A DNA stretch of 64,000 nt from Amaurobius ferox (taxonomy: Eukaryota; Arthropoda; Arachnida; Araneae; Amaurobiidae). Shown in pieces: positions 45,501 to 58,302 of the stretch (positions within the stretch are counted from its first letter, which is position 1; every line of letters begins with the position of its first letter). Under the pieces are notes generated by a model that saw only the letters and a program-made list of their open reading frames with translations, did no database searches and was not told the origin of the DNA. Position numbers and translations under genes: made by a program. The stretch covers positions 67,294,037 to 67,358,036 of the forward strand of contig OX578138.1 in NCBI GenBank assembly GCA_951213105.1, given 5' to 3'.

Positions 45501-45610
45501 AAGGTTACCGAATTGATTTTTAAATGGAATGATAAAATTAGTGGTGTGCAGCGTTATTCTTTAGGAAAGCACAACATTTAATTCTGGCATATAAAAACAA
45601 TAGAAAAAAT
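42571..45610. other. AT-rich stretch, no gene seen
   Basis: No convincing coding region. One 20-bp-arm hairpin is at 42752-42802. Confidence 0.5.
42752..42802. other. 20-bp-stem hairpin
   Basis: CATGTTCTCAGTGCAGCGAT and, 11 bases on, ATCACTGCACTGAGAGCATG pair with two non-Watson-Crick positions. The loop is AACATTGCTA-like. It could be the residue of a small inverted-repeat element or a short RNA hairpin; neither is supported further. Confidence 0.5.
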
Positions 45611-45944
45611 ATATTACAGTCAACCCTTCTATATCGTGGTTCTCTCAAAATGCGGATTCTATATAATGTGGAGCAAAAATTACGACAGTCCTGTCATAAG
45701 GCAATATTCATAAAACGCGATAGTCTTATAAAGCGGTTTCTCAATAATACCACTCAGTTTAAGCTGTCTCCCTATAGCATGATTTTTTCTATTACACTTT
45801 ACAGTTCGAAATTAATGGGGAATTCCCCTGTTTTTTCATCCACGTACATCACCATATTTCAATTTCAGTTATCATGGAAATCCTCTGTAAAATAAATTAA
45901 TACGTTCACCTCAAATGCATTGGTAGATCAAAATATGGGTAAAG

Positions 45945-46200
45945 AATGAGTTTCAAATTTCAATTTAAGTGATGGGAAAATGGGACTGGGTTTAGACAAA
46001 CAAATAGAGAATTACTTTATTGAAAATGATCCTTCATCAGTGCGAAGTGCAAATATTAAAAGATAATTACAAAATTGTTTAACTCCTTTCAGAGAGATTG
46101 TGGTAGAATTACAAATTAAAACTACATTTGAAAACAAAAATGAAGATATGCAAAGTGAAGAGGACATTAAAAGAATTAAGCCACTAACTAATATTTAACA
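45945..46200 (+). pseudogene. possible Tigger transposase C-terminal remnant
   Basis: A plus-strand frame with one stop reads ENDPSSVRSANIKR, then LTPFREIVVELQIKTTFENKNEDMQSEEDIKRIKPL. Length and position fit the C-terminal tail of a Tigger transposase, but the catalytic core is missing and the match is from general resemblance only. Confidence 0.35.
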
Positions 46201-46575
46201 GAGGTGATGAATATTAATAGAATATTTGTTGGAAAAAGTTATTAAATTTATGTTTCACATTGTTTATTAATTTTCTTATAAAGTCTTAATAAAAATAATT
46301 CGAAATATGTAAATATTTTTGCCTTACTTTTGTATCTATAAACTTATTTCATAACCATATTCACCATAATATGGTACTCTAAAAATACGATTTTATATAA
46401 CGTAGAATGAATCAGTGTGATTTATATATTCTGAGTTCCACTTAATGCGGTTTTCGCAAAACACAGTGCGAATTGTTCTGAGTTTCTTATAACGCGGTAT
46501 GCGGTTTCCATATAACACTGTACGAATTAATCTGATGTGTACTAATCTGAGTTTCATAATATAAAGCGGTATGAA

Positions 46576-46840
46576 TTAACACTAAGACGACGGAAGTGGT
46601 CATTTTGACCTCATAACTACTTTGAGAAACGATTCCTTCAAAACGACTAATCCCAGTTCATTGAAATTTTATGACGTTTCTTATTTTCTTTGCAAAAAAT
46701 GTGTCGAAGAAATATCCTAAATGCTGTAGCTATGATGTTTTGGTTTTGAATTAAAGGTATATTGTATTTTGCTATGGCAGTCAAATTGACCGCTGCCCGT
46801 CATTATAGATAGTTCAAAATATCAGTTATTCTAGTGTTAA
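46576..46840. mobile_element. TTAA-flanked MITE nested in the Tigger-like element
   Basis: TTAACACTAAGACGACGG at the left and, in complement, TTAACACTAGAATAACTG at the right give a 265-bp element with a TTAA target, the mark of piggyBac-type insertion. Subterminal GTCATTTTGACC and GTCAAATTGACC also pair. Removing it restores the Tigger end sequence GGTATGAATTAATCGCATTA. Confidence 0.8.
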
Positions 46841-46863
46841 TCGCATTATGGGAGGGTTGACTG

Positions 46864-48235
46864 TGCTATTGAACCTATTTGTACATAAATTCCAATCTTC
46901 TACTTTTTTTGCAAACGCATTAATGACATTTTCGTGGAAATTAAGAGTTCTTATTTCTCAAATTTGAAGAAAACTTTTTAAGATACAACGAAAATGTGTA
47001 TCTTTGCTATTATTAATTAAGTTTAATTTGAGCTTGGTCACCAATGATCTGTCACCAATCATCGTTTCACAAATTCTGCTGAAATATTATAGTAAAAAAA
47101 TTTTTTTTTTAAACTGGTGTTAGGTAAGCAATGCTTGAATTGCTTCTATGGACTGCATACCACTCGACAAAATCTAACTAAAACTGATAATATTTAGGAA
47201 ACAGTTGAAGAGTTTCTACAATAATGACAGGTGACCACCAGCAAGACCAAATAGTTCAAAAACTTTTTCATAACCACTGCCATTTTAAAACTTGTTTCGG
47301 TCACACTGCAGTTATAACCAGAATGACCAAGGATTTTTCTCAATCAATGTTATGTGGTCACATGTTACACAGAACACGTGTTTTACTTGAAATGCTGTCT
47401 AGAATCGTGCAGAGTAACTATGCAATTTTTTTTTTTTGTGAGGACTTAATAACTGATAAACAATTGTTAACGGAGATGACCATTCAAACACACTTTTCAA
47501 ACACACTCTTGACATGTGCAAAAGTTATACAATAAAAGTAATGCGCAACTCATTGATTGTTACAAAGCTGTACCTTAACATAAATGATAACAGAAACTGA
47601 ACATCGCAACAAAATTACTTACTTCTAAAAAAGAAAGCTTGTTGAATGAATGTTTGTCCAAAAGTACACACAAAATTAGTTAAAATATATTTCTACGTAT
47701 ATGTATGCCTACATTGTGAAACTATTTATGACCAGGCATGAGGTGGTTTGTGTAAAAAGATGCTAATATGAATTGTTTTAAAGATTGGCAAATAATTGAT
47801 CAGTTACACATGCAAAGGAAATCTGCGTTGTTATAATATTAAAATATAACACTTACTTCATTGATATTTCGTTAAAATATTATATCCAGCATAATAACCA
47901 TAGTAGCATTATAGCGCAAAAAAAGAAAATAGGATGTACGAGAAGCGAAGTGACGTTTGGGTTAAACGTCATAATACCCGTCCCCAGTATGGACTGGACG
48001 GAGGAGGAGTCGTAGTAAGTAGTAATTTGGACACCCCGTCTTAATATATGCCTATAATAATATACCTATAATAATATGCCTATAATAATATAATAATACA
48101 CCTATACCGAAGTGTGTATAGGTTCAACGTCAAAATAGCCCCACCTCCTGTCCCGCCTAGTACTTAATTTCAGAAACCCCTTTCAATATACGCTGTAACA
48201 GTAGCAAAGTGATTCTTACAGCAAAAGCCCATTCT
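46864..48235. other. stretch without recognised gene; short minisatellite
   Basis: Open frames here (for example 47224-47535) resemble nothing I know. A minisatellite of ATATGCCTATAATA units lies at 48043-48107. Nearby GACGTTTGGGTTAAACGTC and TTCAACGTC are weakly inverted. Confidence 0.5.
48043..48107. repeat. 14-bp minisatellite
   Basis: About four units of ATATGCCTATAATA or close variants, just upstream of the second Jockey-like copy. Confidence 0.8.
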
Positions 48236-48237
48236 TA

Positions 48238-49457
48238 CTAGTGATGGACTCCAAAACCTGTCAGCAGTTGGAGGTATACTTATTGACGTCGCTAAGGCCT
48301 TTGATAGGGTGTGGTTCATTGGACTCATATACAAACTCATTCAGCTTCGTATGCCACACTCTCTTACCCATATTTTATACTCCTACCTCAGCGACTGAAC
48401 CTTTCATGTCCGTCTGAATCAGACACACTCACACACCAAACATATCCTGTCTGGAGTCCCTCAGGGCAGTAAACTTGGTCCCATTCTTTTTAACATTGAC
48501 ATAAACGATATCCCTAGAACCAACAATACTATACATTGTTTGTATGCGGAGAACACTGCCATTCTTGCCACACACCACAACACCAACTACCTATACCGAT
48601 ACTTACAACATCACATGGACACTCTCGAACCCTGGTTAGAGAAATACCGTATCAAAATAAACCCTAATAAATGTCAAACTGTTTTTTTCTCACAACAACG
48701 TCTTCCGCCCCAACCAATCATAATTAACAATCAGCCAGTTTGCTTTAAGAGGACATGTAAATATCTCGGTGTCACTCTTGACAGCAGACTAACATGGAAA
48801 CCCCACATTGCAAAACTCAAAGATAAAATAAACTTTGTAAAAGCAGAACTGAGCTCCCTCCTGTACTCGGATGAAGTCAGCATTGAAAACAAAATCCTAC
48901 TTTACAAATCAGTTATCCGCCCCATCATTCTCTATGCCTCCCCAATTTGGGGCTGCGCTGCGAAATCTAATGTAAAAAAGTCCAAATCATTCAGAACAAA
49001 ATCCTACGTTCTATCAGAAAAGCCCCCAAGATACTTGAAAAACGTTGTAATACATCGCGATTTCAAAATTAAAACTATTAAGCAAGAGATGCGAAAACTC
49101 TCTAACAATTTCTATGATAACCTCACAAGGATCCCCAACGAACTGATTTATAATATGACCGACTACGACTTCCGTGAATTTCCAAAAAGACCCAGAGCTA
49201 TCCTAAATCCCGATTTAGACGTCCCATGCTGATTCCTGACTGAATCTCTTCTGCATCCCAGTAGGGGATATTCGCCTGTTTCCACACCCTCCTTATCTTC
49301 AAAACTCTACAATAAGATCACTGTTTACAGCATTCTTTGTTTACTACTAACTTGTTTCATCATCATTATTGGCCCCTATTGAAGGACTAGGTTCAGTGGA
49401 AGACTGTGACCCACATATATGTTACCTCACTAGGGATACGGAACTCTGCTCCTGGCC
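48238..49457 (+). pseudogene. Jockey-like non-LTR retrotransposon, copy 2
   Basis: The 5'-truncated copy starts at the point equivalent to 39570 in copy 1. One nearly continuous plus-strand frame: GGILIDVAKAFDRVW, a TGA near 48397, SGVPQGSKLGPILFNI, then YAENTAILATHH where copy 1 has the catalytic YADD. The last 230 residues (48540-49232) are uninterrupted and end RPRAILNPDLDVPC, followed by about 225 bp of 3' UTR as in copy 1. The loss of both catalytic aspartates and the stop make it inactive. Copy 2 lacks the SINE present in copy 1. Confidence 0.88.
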
Positions 49458-49811
49458 AAGGCTATCTAAAGCAAGGCTCGGACATCTAGGAATCACGGGA
49501 TACGTGACGTCAGCCGCGGGGGGAATCTGCAATCACTCCGAATGTACGAAAGTGTATGGAAGTTGCAGAAGTGACTTTCAAAAATTCATATTTTTAAATA
49601 AAAAAAAATAATTTAAATACGTGCCCACTTGGAATACAGTGACTACTGAAAACAGGACTTCATAAATGGTGAGTTATTTTTTAGTTTGTCTTATTTTATG
49701 CATGCAATTTTAACATTTTTGTAACACATAGCACGTGTAGCGTCGAATGTTGCTATATCTGTACGAATATCTTGTATTTTGAGAAAAATGACGCTTGAAA
49801 AAGCTGTTTAG

Positions 49812-50527
49812 GTTTCCCACAAGGGTGGCTTGTTTTCAATGACTCTTTTGACTGACATATTTTTAAAATAATCACTTTTTTTTGTGAATGATTAGATAAT
49901 AATTTTACTTCGTATGCTAGACAAAATATTTTACTTGCTGAGTTGGATTAAAATAAAAAAATTTCTGAAGTCGTGTAACAGGAAATATACCAGTATATAT
50001 GTATTAAATGTTTGTTTGGATTTTTGCACTTTTTGATTATTAACTAAAAATTATTTTCCTTTCTAAAAATCATTTTAAGTATATTATAGTATTTTTGAAC
50101 TTTGTTAGCTAATTTTTGGAAATGGGCATGGACCCTCCCGATTTAATAGGGATCACGAGACTAAATATCATTTAGACAATGTGTGCTAATCAACCAATGT
50201 AATTACTCTCGTTATATGGAAGGTTATGACTCATTTAACCACCCGTTGCTACAATACCATTAATTTTAGAGAAGTATACTCAGACATTATTTATAATTTG
50301 TAATTTTAATCAAATATACTTTCTACATTTTTACTTCATACTATAATATTACAAATATATTGTTTTCTTGATTTTTGAAAAGGAAGTGCATGTTAAAATC
50401 TTTTGTACATGTTTCCTCTACTTTTATTCCGAACTCAAACTCTCCCTTTCTCTGCATGTGATGTGGGCAAAATAGCTCAAGGAAGAATACACGTATATCT
50501 ATGAAAATTTTTGTATTCTTACATTAT

Positions 50528-50575
<48 letters not shown>

Positions 50576-51590
50576 CAAAAAACTAGAAATAAATATAATA
50601 ATTTGCATGATTAGAACAAGAATGTTTTGGAATTTAAGATCTTTAAGTTGTTATTACTCTCACACACAAAATAAAAATATATGAATGCGTAATCCTTTGG
50701 GAATGTTCTATATATGGGTTCACTATGAACATAGCCATTGCAGTCTCGGGTAACCTGACCTAAATGTTGAAGAAATTGAAGATGATTACGTGGGAATGAA
50801 TTTATCGGTTTGCAAAATTCTGCGCACAATAAGTTTTTTATTGTCATTGTAAATATTGTTATTTCATGCTGATGGGTGCGTGATAGCCACGAAACCGGTT
50901 AATGGATGCGATGCTTTTATGTAATTCAAGGTTAATGGATGCGATGCTTTTATGTAATGCGGTTTTTAAGATCATCCATAAGCAGAATTTTTATACTATA
51001 TTCTTTGATGTCCATATGTTGTGATTGTATATTGATGTTTACTTATGATTATGGAAGGGGTGTGGTGTCAATACTATAGATTAAGAAATACACATTTTAA
51101 TTTTCATAGAAAGTTTTATTAATTTTTTATCTAACATCTTATAATCTTAAATTCCCATTTTTTGAAAATTTCACAAACCACCTGATCTTGTAATATCTCT
51201 ATTTGCCTGTACTTAAATGCTTATTTTCTCTGAACTTTGATTTTAGAGATGATTTATTGCTTCAAATATTCAAATATTTATTTATGAATGCTTAAAATAC
51301 AATCTTCGATAAACTGTAACTTTTGGAAATAAAGTAATAAACATTCGGATATGTTCAGCTGTCTCACACTTTTTAGATTTGTGAAAGGCGAAATTAATTT
51401 CATTCTAAAGTCATAACTTTCCTCAATCGGAAAAGTTTCCATCAAAAGAACTGAAATTGTAATCCGTTTTATCTCTATAGAAATAAAGGGGATTTAGCAG
51501 ACTACAGCCTACAGCACCTCCCCCCTCCCAAACAAAAACAAATCTCAGACCGTCTATGCCCTCAATGCTTTGACAAACTTATTTTTTTAG
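49812..51590. repeat. 1.8-kb inverted repeat, right arm
   Basis: This is the inverted, diverged copy of 2415-4180. It holds a run of about 46 A at 50528-50573, where the left arm has a shorter T run in the same place (about 3400). The site that carries a SINE in the left arm is unoccupied here, at about 50228-50255. No piggyBac terminal repeat is visible next to this copy, so it is a fragment or solo tail. Confidence 0.85.
50528..50573. repeat. A46 homopolymer
   Basis: A run of about 46 A inside the right arm of the 1.8-kb inverted repeat. The other arm has a T13 run at the equivalent place, so the tract has grown or its length is a sequencing artefact. Confidence 0.85.
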
Positions 51591-52606
51591 GTTTTGACTC
51601 AGGTGCCCAATTGCTTTATTACATTTCTGCTCAGGAGTCATTGAAAAATATTCAAAATTGATAGAAAAATTATTTAAGAAATTGTTTTGGGATGTTGCAT
51701 TTATCATTAAATATATATCAACCTGCATGAAATTAAAGCTTATTTAAAATTAATTTCAGTTTTTTTTTCTCTTGGTATTAAATTCATGCATCTTTAAAAT
51801 GTAATACCTAAAGATAATATGTATATGTACATATGTTAAATGTTTGCATAATAAAGTTTCAGTAGAATGAAATGTTTTTATTTTGGAAGCTATTCATCAT
51901 ATCAAATGATTTTTAAAAATTTGTACAACTCACAATGAAACAATATACATAATTTACATCAGCAACCATTACATAGTTGAGCGTAATATCTTATGTCCAT
52001 CCCCCCCCCCCTCCCATGAGAAAACATGTCATTGCCATCAAATTAATAAGCTTTCACTGCATGTTGATTAGATTTGGATTAAGCGTTTATCATATTTTAT
52101 GTCGTGCTTTGAAGGATATAGTGGACATTCAAAACAAATTTCTATTTTTCACATGTGCATTACAAACTCATTTACAAATTTTTAACGATATATTATTAGC
52201 TCTAAGTACTATGTATAAATATGCCCATTCACAGTTCATCTTCAGAGGATATTCTCCCTGCAGCCACTTGTTTACCTATGGAAAATTAATTTCTAACCTC
52301 TAGTTAATTTTTTTTTAAAGATTTTTTACACCTGTTTTTTGCCAAGCATAGATGCTAGAAATGTTTGTGCTTTTACAAAAAATCTGTTAAATAGTTTGTT
52401 TTTTATATTTATCGAAAATTAACTTATTCATGTTACAAAAATATTAGAAATACTTCCAATTATTTTATCAATGTTTTTTTTGTTTTAAATAAAAGCACAA
52501 ACCTATTTGTATGTGGGAAATGAAACAAGCAGCTGGAGGAAAAAATATTCTCTTAAGGGGTGCATTGACACACTCCTCATCTGATATCTAAATGTGCAAT
52601 TTTACA
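51591..52606. other. AT-rich stretch, no gene seen
   Basis: No coding similarity recognised. A C10 tract lies near 52001. Confidence 0.45.
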
Positions 52607-53470
52607 TCTATATAATAAAAGGTAACGTCTGTGTCTGTCTGCCTGTATGTGTGTCTTATGCACTATAGGTTCAAATACCGCTTGTCGAAGAGCCACGAAA
52701 TTTGGCATTCGGAGACCTGGGGGGAGGGGGGGGGGGAGGAAGGTGACACGTCAAAACCGATTTTTAAAATTTGAATTTCTTTTTTTTATTATTTAATGTT
52801 TTATGCGATTTCGACCGTTTTTTCCCTTTTCAGACGTCGATCCAGACGTCGTAGAAAAAAACAAATCACACGACTGAAAAGAGCAGTCAATTGTGAGTAA
52901 AAATATATCAATTTCAAATCTCAGGGACACATTCTAATATTTTTAAAGATTTTAAAATAAAAGTCACTTTCGGCTAAAAAAAAACGAACATTCATTTTTA
53001 AATCCTCGCATCGGAAAGAGTTCCAAGTATTTCAACTAATAATTTACATTTTTAGAAAGCTAGCAAACATCACACATTCTTACAAACCAACCCAATCTGG
53101 TCAAGAAATAATTAAAAATAGCCACAGGATCCGGATTTTAAAGACGTCATGATTTTAAATTTTTCGAAGATTTTCAATTTCCGCGAAAGAACAGATCGAC
53201 TGTTCCCCCATATGCGCGCGCGCGCGTTTCTATGGGAACGGTGAAGACGTACACTGTTTCCATGGAGAAAAAATAAATAAAAAGGAATGTGGATCGTGTT
53301 GGAGTTTGTGCATCGAGTTAGACGTTATTTAAAATTTAAATACGCGCGGAAATTGGGTGGGAATTGTTATCGCGTGGGAATTGGGACCACAATGAAAAAA
53401 CATAAACACTGAAGAAATAAAAAAATAAATAAAAGGTTATGGAGATTGTCACGGTGCCTTAAACTTTCAT
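52607..53470 (+). mobile_element. possible Helitron-like 5' end
   Basis: TCTATATAATAAAAGGTAAC followed by GTCTGTGTCTGTCTGCC, directly after an A, resembles the 5' ends of arthropod Helitrons, which begin TC and insert between A and T. The right end (hairpin plus CTRR) was not identified and no Rep/helicase coding is present. A short (CG)n tract lies at 53214-53226. Confidence 0.35.
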
Positions 53471-53477
53471 TATTAGT

Positions 53478-53653
53478 AGGGTACGGTCCCTGTGGATGCC
53501 TCTCCCACTGGGTTCCGGTCTAAATTGTGTGGCACTTTCTGGCATCATTAAAAAATTTAGATGATTGAATTATGGTTTAAACTAAAACAAACTCTAAATT
53601 GGGTGGCACTTCCTGGCCGTCCAAATAGTTACCTTACACTTTTCTGGTAGGTC
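53478..53653 (+). mobile_element. SINE body fragment, rearranged
   Basis: GGGTACGGTCCCTGTG..GGGTTCCGGTC matches the SINE body. Then TCTAAATTGTGTGGCACTTTC is interrupted by about 50 bp of AT-rich sequence, and CTCTAAATTGGGTGGCACTT repeats before GGCCGTCCAAATAG and CTGGTAGGTCG. The tail beyond the hairpin is missing. Two overlapping partial copies or an internal duplication would explain this. Confidence 0.72.
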
Positions 53654-55550
53654 GCGCCAGTGAAGTTTGCCACGGTCAGAGTTTTCAAGGGTTGTGAACA
53701 GGCTGGTTGCCGAAGGCGGCGAGATATTGAAATAAAATCAATCTAAAAATTTATTCAAAACAAACCTAAAATAACCGATATAATTTTTTTTAAAAATAAC
53801 CTTTATCTGTGCCTTACTATAGGGAGTATTCCAGTCACATGGTTTACTATTGTACAAACATGTTCATCGGTTTTGTAGGATTTTGCAGTTGCCTTTGTAT
53901 TTGAGCTGCAAGTCTGCTACAGTACTGTTACAGTACAAAAATCTGATACAGTAAAGTATTTAGTCAAATGCATTGAACACTATGGCCTGCTGACTTTTTT
54001 CCAACTAGAATGCCAAATATACGCAATAACAAAAAATGGTTCTATTATAACTGAAAGCAATTGAAAACGTTTCAAGAGCTTTAAATTTTAGCAATTTTAT
54101 TGGCAGCAAAAACAATACTTTTTCATTATCTTAGCTACAAAAAGATATGATACTATAAGATTGCAATAAAATCAGATTATTCAATGAATAAAAAAATAAA
54201 CATTTGAAAGAATAAATTTTTAAAACCTTAATTTCATGAAAGATAGCCATTTATTTAAAAGTAAACTAAATTTTCAAATTTTATTCTTTAAACCATTTTA
54301 AGAATAGACAAGGTATTTCAATGTTCGATATTGAAAAGTACACAAAGATGTTTTAATCATTATGTATTGAATTGTATATAACACATCTAAATTTTAATAG
54401 CAAACATACTTTTTAAATTACCTACTTACATATAACAGCTTTTGGAGATAAATCAATATGATTCTGAATTGTTATCACATTACTAAACTATTTTGTTTTG
54501 CACAACCTCATGATTTCTGATTTAAAGAAAAATAAATTCACACACTTGGCAAATATTTTTAAACTATGTCTAATGGGTCTGGACTAATATGCAACTTCAA
54601 TAAAGATTTTAATCTTCATAAAGCAAATCTCAAAAGAAGTTCGCAAATGATAATCATTCTAAGGCCCTTGCCTGACTAAGGTAATATTTGTAATCAAGGG
54701 CAATTACTTGCAAAAATGGAAAATATATATTATTTTAATTCAACTACAGATAGGATATTGTTTTGTTAAAATGAAACATCGGCAATATAACACCAATTAA
54801 TCAAACAATGTTCATTTATTATTAAAAAAGCATGATTTTTTTAATGTGAAATATCTTAGAGTGAGGAGTACACAATAAATCATAAAAACAATTAATGAAG
54901 ATGGAATATGGACGTGCCACTATATTGTTACAAATACCTAACAGTAAACCATTGTTATAATTTGAAAGTTTGGATAGCGTGATCTTGGTGATGAAGATCA
55001 CCAACTTGGAACTTCATGAGTTGAATACTTTTTTCAGAACTCTCCACAAAGGATAGAACATTAAAAAGAATATATATATATTACCCAAAAGATGCAATAA
55101 AGAATTGTTATTTTCTATTTTTCAAACACCCCCAGAATTACTTCAGAAAAGAATATTTCGAATCGCTGGTTGTCCTAATATCTCCCTTACGTGACCTCTT
55201 TTTATACAAGTGCATTAAACCGACGGAGAGCTTGGGAAAGTTTACTATCACCTGCAGCAAATACCAATGAAATGGGCTTAGAATCAGAAGAGTTTGAGGA
55301 TATCCTTAAAATTTACAGATATAAAGAAAGATAGACTAAAAATGCAAATTATTATGTCACCGAATTTCACAAAATCTTTGGGTGATAAGTGTAAGCATGA
55401 TTTGAACTTCAAAAAAATTAACATTTCCACAATATGCGAATTTTTGAAAAAGATCGTCAAATATGTTTAGCGAGATACAGAGACTCTTGCAAATATATCT
55501 GTGACGCGAAAGTATGGAGTGTAAACTTCACACGCTTTGGGACTTCTAGA
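53654..55550. other. AT-rich stretch, no gene seen
   Basis: No coding similarity recognised. Confidence 0.45.
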
Positions 55551-55559
55551 ATACGAAAA

Positions 55560-57560
55560 AACTATTTCTAGCGTGGTGACTGTGTGCGTGTCTGTCTATG
55601 CTATGTATGTATCCATTCTAACTCAAAAACTAATGGACCAAATTTCATAAATTGGGTAGGAAAGTCACTTGTGAGTGGCCCTGGTGCTTGCTGATTAGGT
55701 TTTGGTACGGTTCGGGATAAAAGAGCCTGCCTTTTTTTTAGAAATGGCCCAGAAAAATTGTCTGCATCCACTCTAGCTGAAAAACTATTAGACTAAATGA
55801 AAAAAAGAAACGTTAGATAAGTCACTTGTGGGTTTTACCTTGGTGTTGGTTAGATTTTGGTACGATTCGAATAAAAAGATCCTTACATTTTTGGCGAAAA
55901 ACACCAGCAAAAATCATCAAGAAATAAAATAAAATACTACACATGCAACAATTAGTTTTATACATAATTTTTGATGATGAAACGAATATGACTAACCTCA
56001 TTACTTTAAGATAACCATTCTCGAGATATTGAAGTTTTTAATTTATGGTAACTAAAGACATTTTTTAGTGGAAAAACTATTTAATGAAATTTCTTAAAAT
56101 TTAGTAGTCGCATCACTTGATGGTTATTTTGATACTGATTAGATTTTTGCATGATTCAGAAAAATATAATCAACCCTTTTTGCGAAATGACCTGCAAAGT
56201 TCATGAAAATGTGAAATACATAAAATTGCTGAACTAAATTTATTATTTGTTCTTCATGTAACTTTTTTAACCCACAGCGAATAAGACTGATTCCATGACT
56301 CTATGATTAACCATTCTTGTTGTTTGGGATTTTGAAGAGCTGAGGTATTTAAAGTGCTGAATGAAACGAATGTCTATTAAAACTGCCTATTGGGTATGCT
56401 ATTAGAAACGTATCCATGTTACTTTCTGCTGTAATAAAACCCAATTTAATGCATCATGAAATAAAGAATAAGAAAAAGAATGTGCATTTGTTGGGAAAGT
56501 CAGACCCACATCAAATTTTTATTGTTTTTAACAAAAAAGTGTTTTAACTGACAGGTTGCAAAATATTCTTTATTTTATTTCTCAATACAGAAAAAGAAAA
56601 AAATTCTAGTGCTCTGAATTTATTTGCAAATATTTTCTATTTTTCTTTTTCTTTTTATATGTGGTAATAAAATGCTTGGAGTGATGCATGAAGGTGAGGA
56701 TCTCTAAAATTTGCATTAGTATACGTAACAAAAAAATCTTCCTTGCCCACCCTAAGATTTATTCGTTCCGCCACCTATGATTCTACACGTGTATTGTCGT
56801 GACCTACCATGTGATATTTGGTTTGTATTTTTGCATTGAATATTAGACGATATCTTATATTCACAGTAAAAAAGATTACATATATAAAATATACATATGC
56901 AGCTACCTAACTGAGTAAAGCGTACAAAATACTTGCATAAGATTAAAGATAAAGTTATTTCTTTATTTAGCATATGCATAGTAATTTAGCAACTGTTTCA
57001 AATGACACAACCATAGAAATAAAGATAAAATTTTGAGCACAAAATATAATAAAATTGTGATACAGATATGTTACATTATTAAAAATGTCTTGAGATTGAA
57101 AAAGAATGATCTCAAATGATTTGCCTGTTTCCTACAAGACATACTATGTATAGGAAAAGTATTGTAATAAGTCAATACATTCAGAAATCAAATTTTTGGT
57201 GAATTTACATGTATATGTTTTGAGCAAACTTCATCATTTTTAGTGCTACGCCTGTTTATGTTTATATTTTAGACACAAAATAAATTTATTTGGTACATTA
57301 TGAGCAACAGTTTGTCTAATTAACTTTTTTTTCTAAACTCCAAATTTAAAAAGAAAATATACTTTATTTTTCTACTGACAATTTAAGTATCATATGACTT
57401 TCGTAAGGATTAAAATATAAACATAAGACTAGCTTAAGAATTATAGGATCTTTATGAAATTGGGGTGAGATAACTTACCCTAGTACTGATTTGATTAGAT
57501 TTTGGTACATACAAGAAATATAGAAGTTTCCTTTCCTTTACAGTGGTTCTCAATAATTGA
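55560..57560. repeat. degenerate dispersed repeat units
   Basis: A first unit (55565-55740) has AACTAATGGACCAAATTTCA, GTCACTTGTGAGTGGCCCTG and GATTAGGTTTTGGTACGG. Decayed versions follow at about 55760-55900 (GTCACTTGTGGGTTTTACCT..TTTTGGTACGATTCG), 56080-56200 (GCATCACTTGATGG..GATTAGATTTTTGC) and 57450-57540 (TTGATTAGATTTTGGTAC). They look like successive copies of one non-coding element. Confidence 0.6.
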
Positions 57561-58302
57561 AAAAAGGAAATAACAGAATAAATATGCACAGTTATGTTTA
57601 GCAAATGATTTTTTACCATGAATTTTTTTTCCGATTAATCCAAAGCAAGTAGTTCAAATATGCTGAGATAGATTTATCTGATAGTTTTCTTAACCTCTTA
57701 CATTTATATTTCCTGAAAAGGTAATATGTTCACACCTGCAATTTTTTCTTTCATCCAGAATAAATAAAGACAATTGTAGAAATATATTTTCAAACACATA
57801 ACACCACCCTTACATGTATATTATTCAAACCATTCATGAAGAATGAATTTAGGAGCCCATGCTATAAAATTATCGTTTAAATATTTTGCCATGAAAATAT
57901 GAATTTAAATACAATTTAGCAAACCAAGCACATCATTTTAGTTTTGCATTAATATGTACTTGATATTATTAATCTTATGCCCAAAAATAGGTTTTAAAGG
58001 AAATAATTTAACTCTTCATTTTAAAGGAAGATTAATGGTAAACAATGGAAAATAGCATCAAACATACAGAGTGTATGTAACATTATATATTCTGTATATA
58101 TATATATATTATATATCCCAAAGAAAGAAAAAAATCCTTAAAAAATATCTATTTTCTCATTTTTTAAAATAAACATTCCAAACAGTATCGAAACATGGGC
58201 AGCATATTAAAAATCATGCCTGTCTAAGTAGATTTGGTAAATGAAATAAAATTGAAATGTGAAATCAAATAATTTCTCAGAAATCTATACCTTCCAAACA
58301 CC

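Larger units (their letters stand above)
45617..46863 (+). mobile_element. pogo/Tigger-like element
   Basis: CAGTCAACCCTTCTATATCG opens the element after a TA at 45615. The right end in complement is CAGTCAACCCTCCCATAATG. These ends are typical of Tigger elements of the pogo group. Internal sequence includes repeated subterminal motifs (AATTCGTAC-like, GCGGTATGAATTAA). A TTAA MITE is nested at 46576-46840. Without it the element is about 980 bp, so most of the transposase is gone. Confidence 0.8.

Noticed and set aside
47224..47535. 103-residue open frame
   Set aside because: No domain or composition that I recognise, no repeat partner, and codon use like chance AT-rich sequence; not reported as a gene.
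53208..53230. CpG island at the GCGCGCGC run
   Set aside because: Only a short alternating CG tract in AT-rich sequence; no island.
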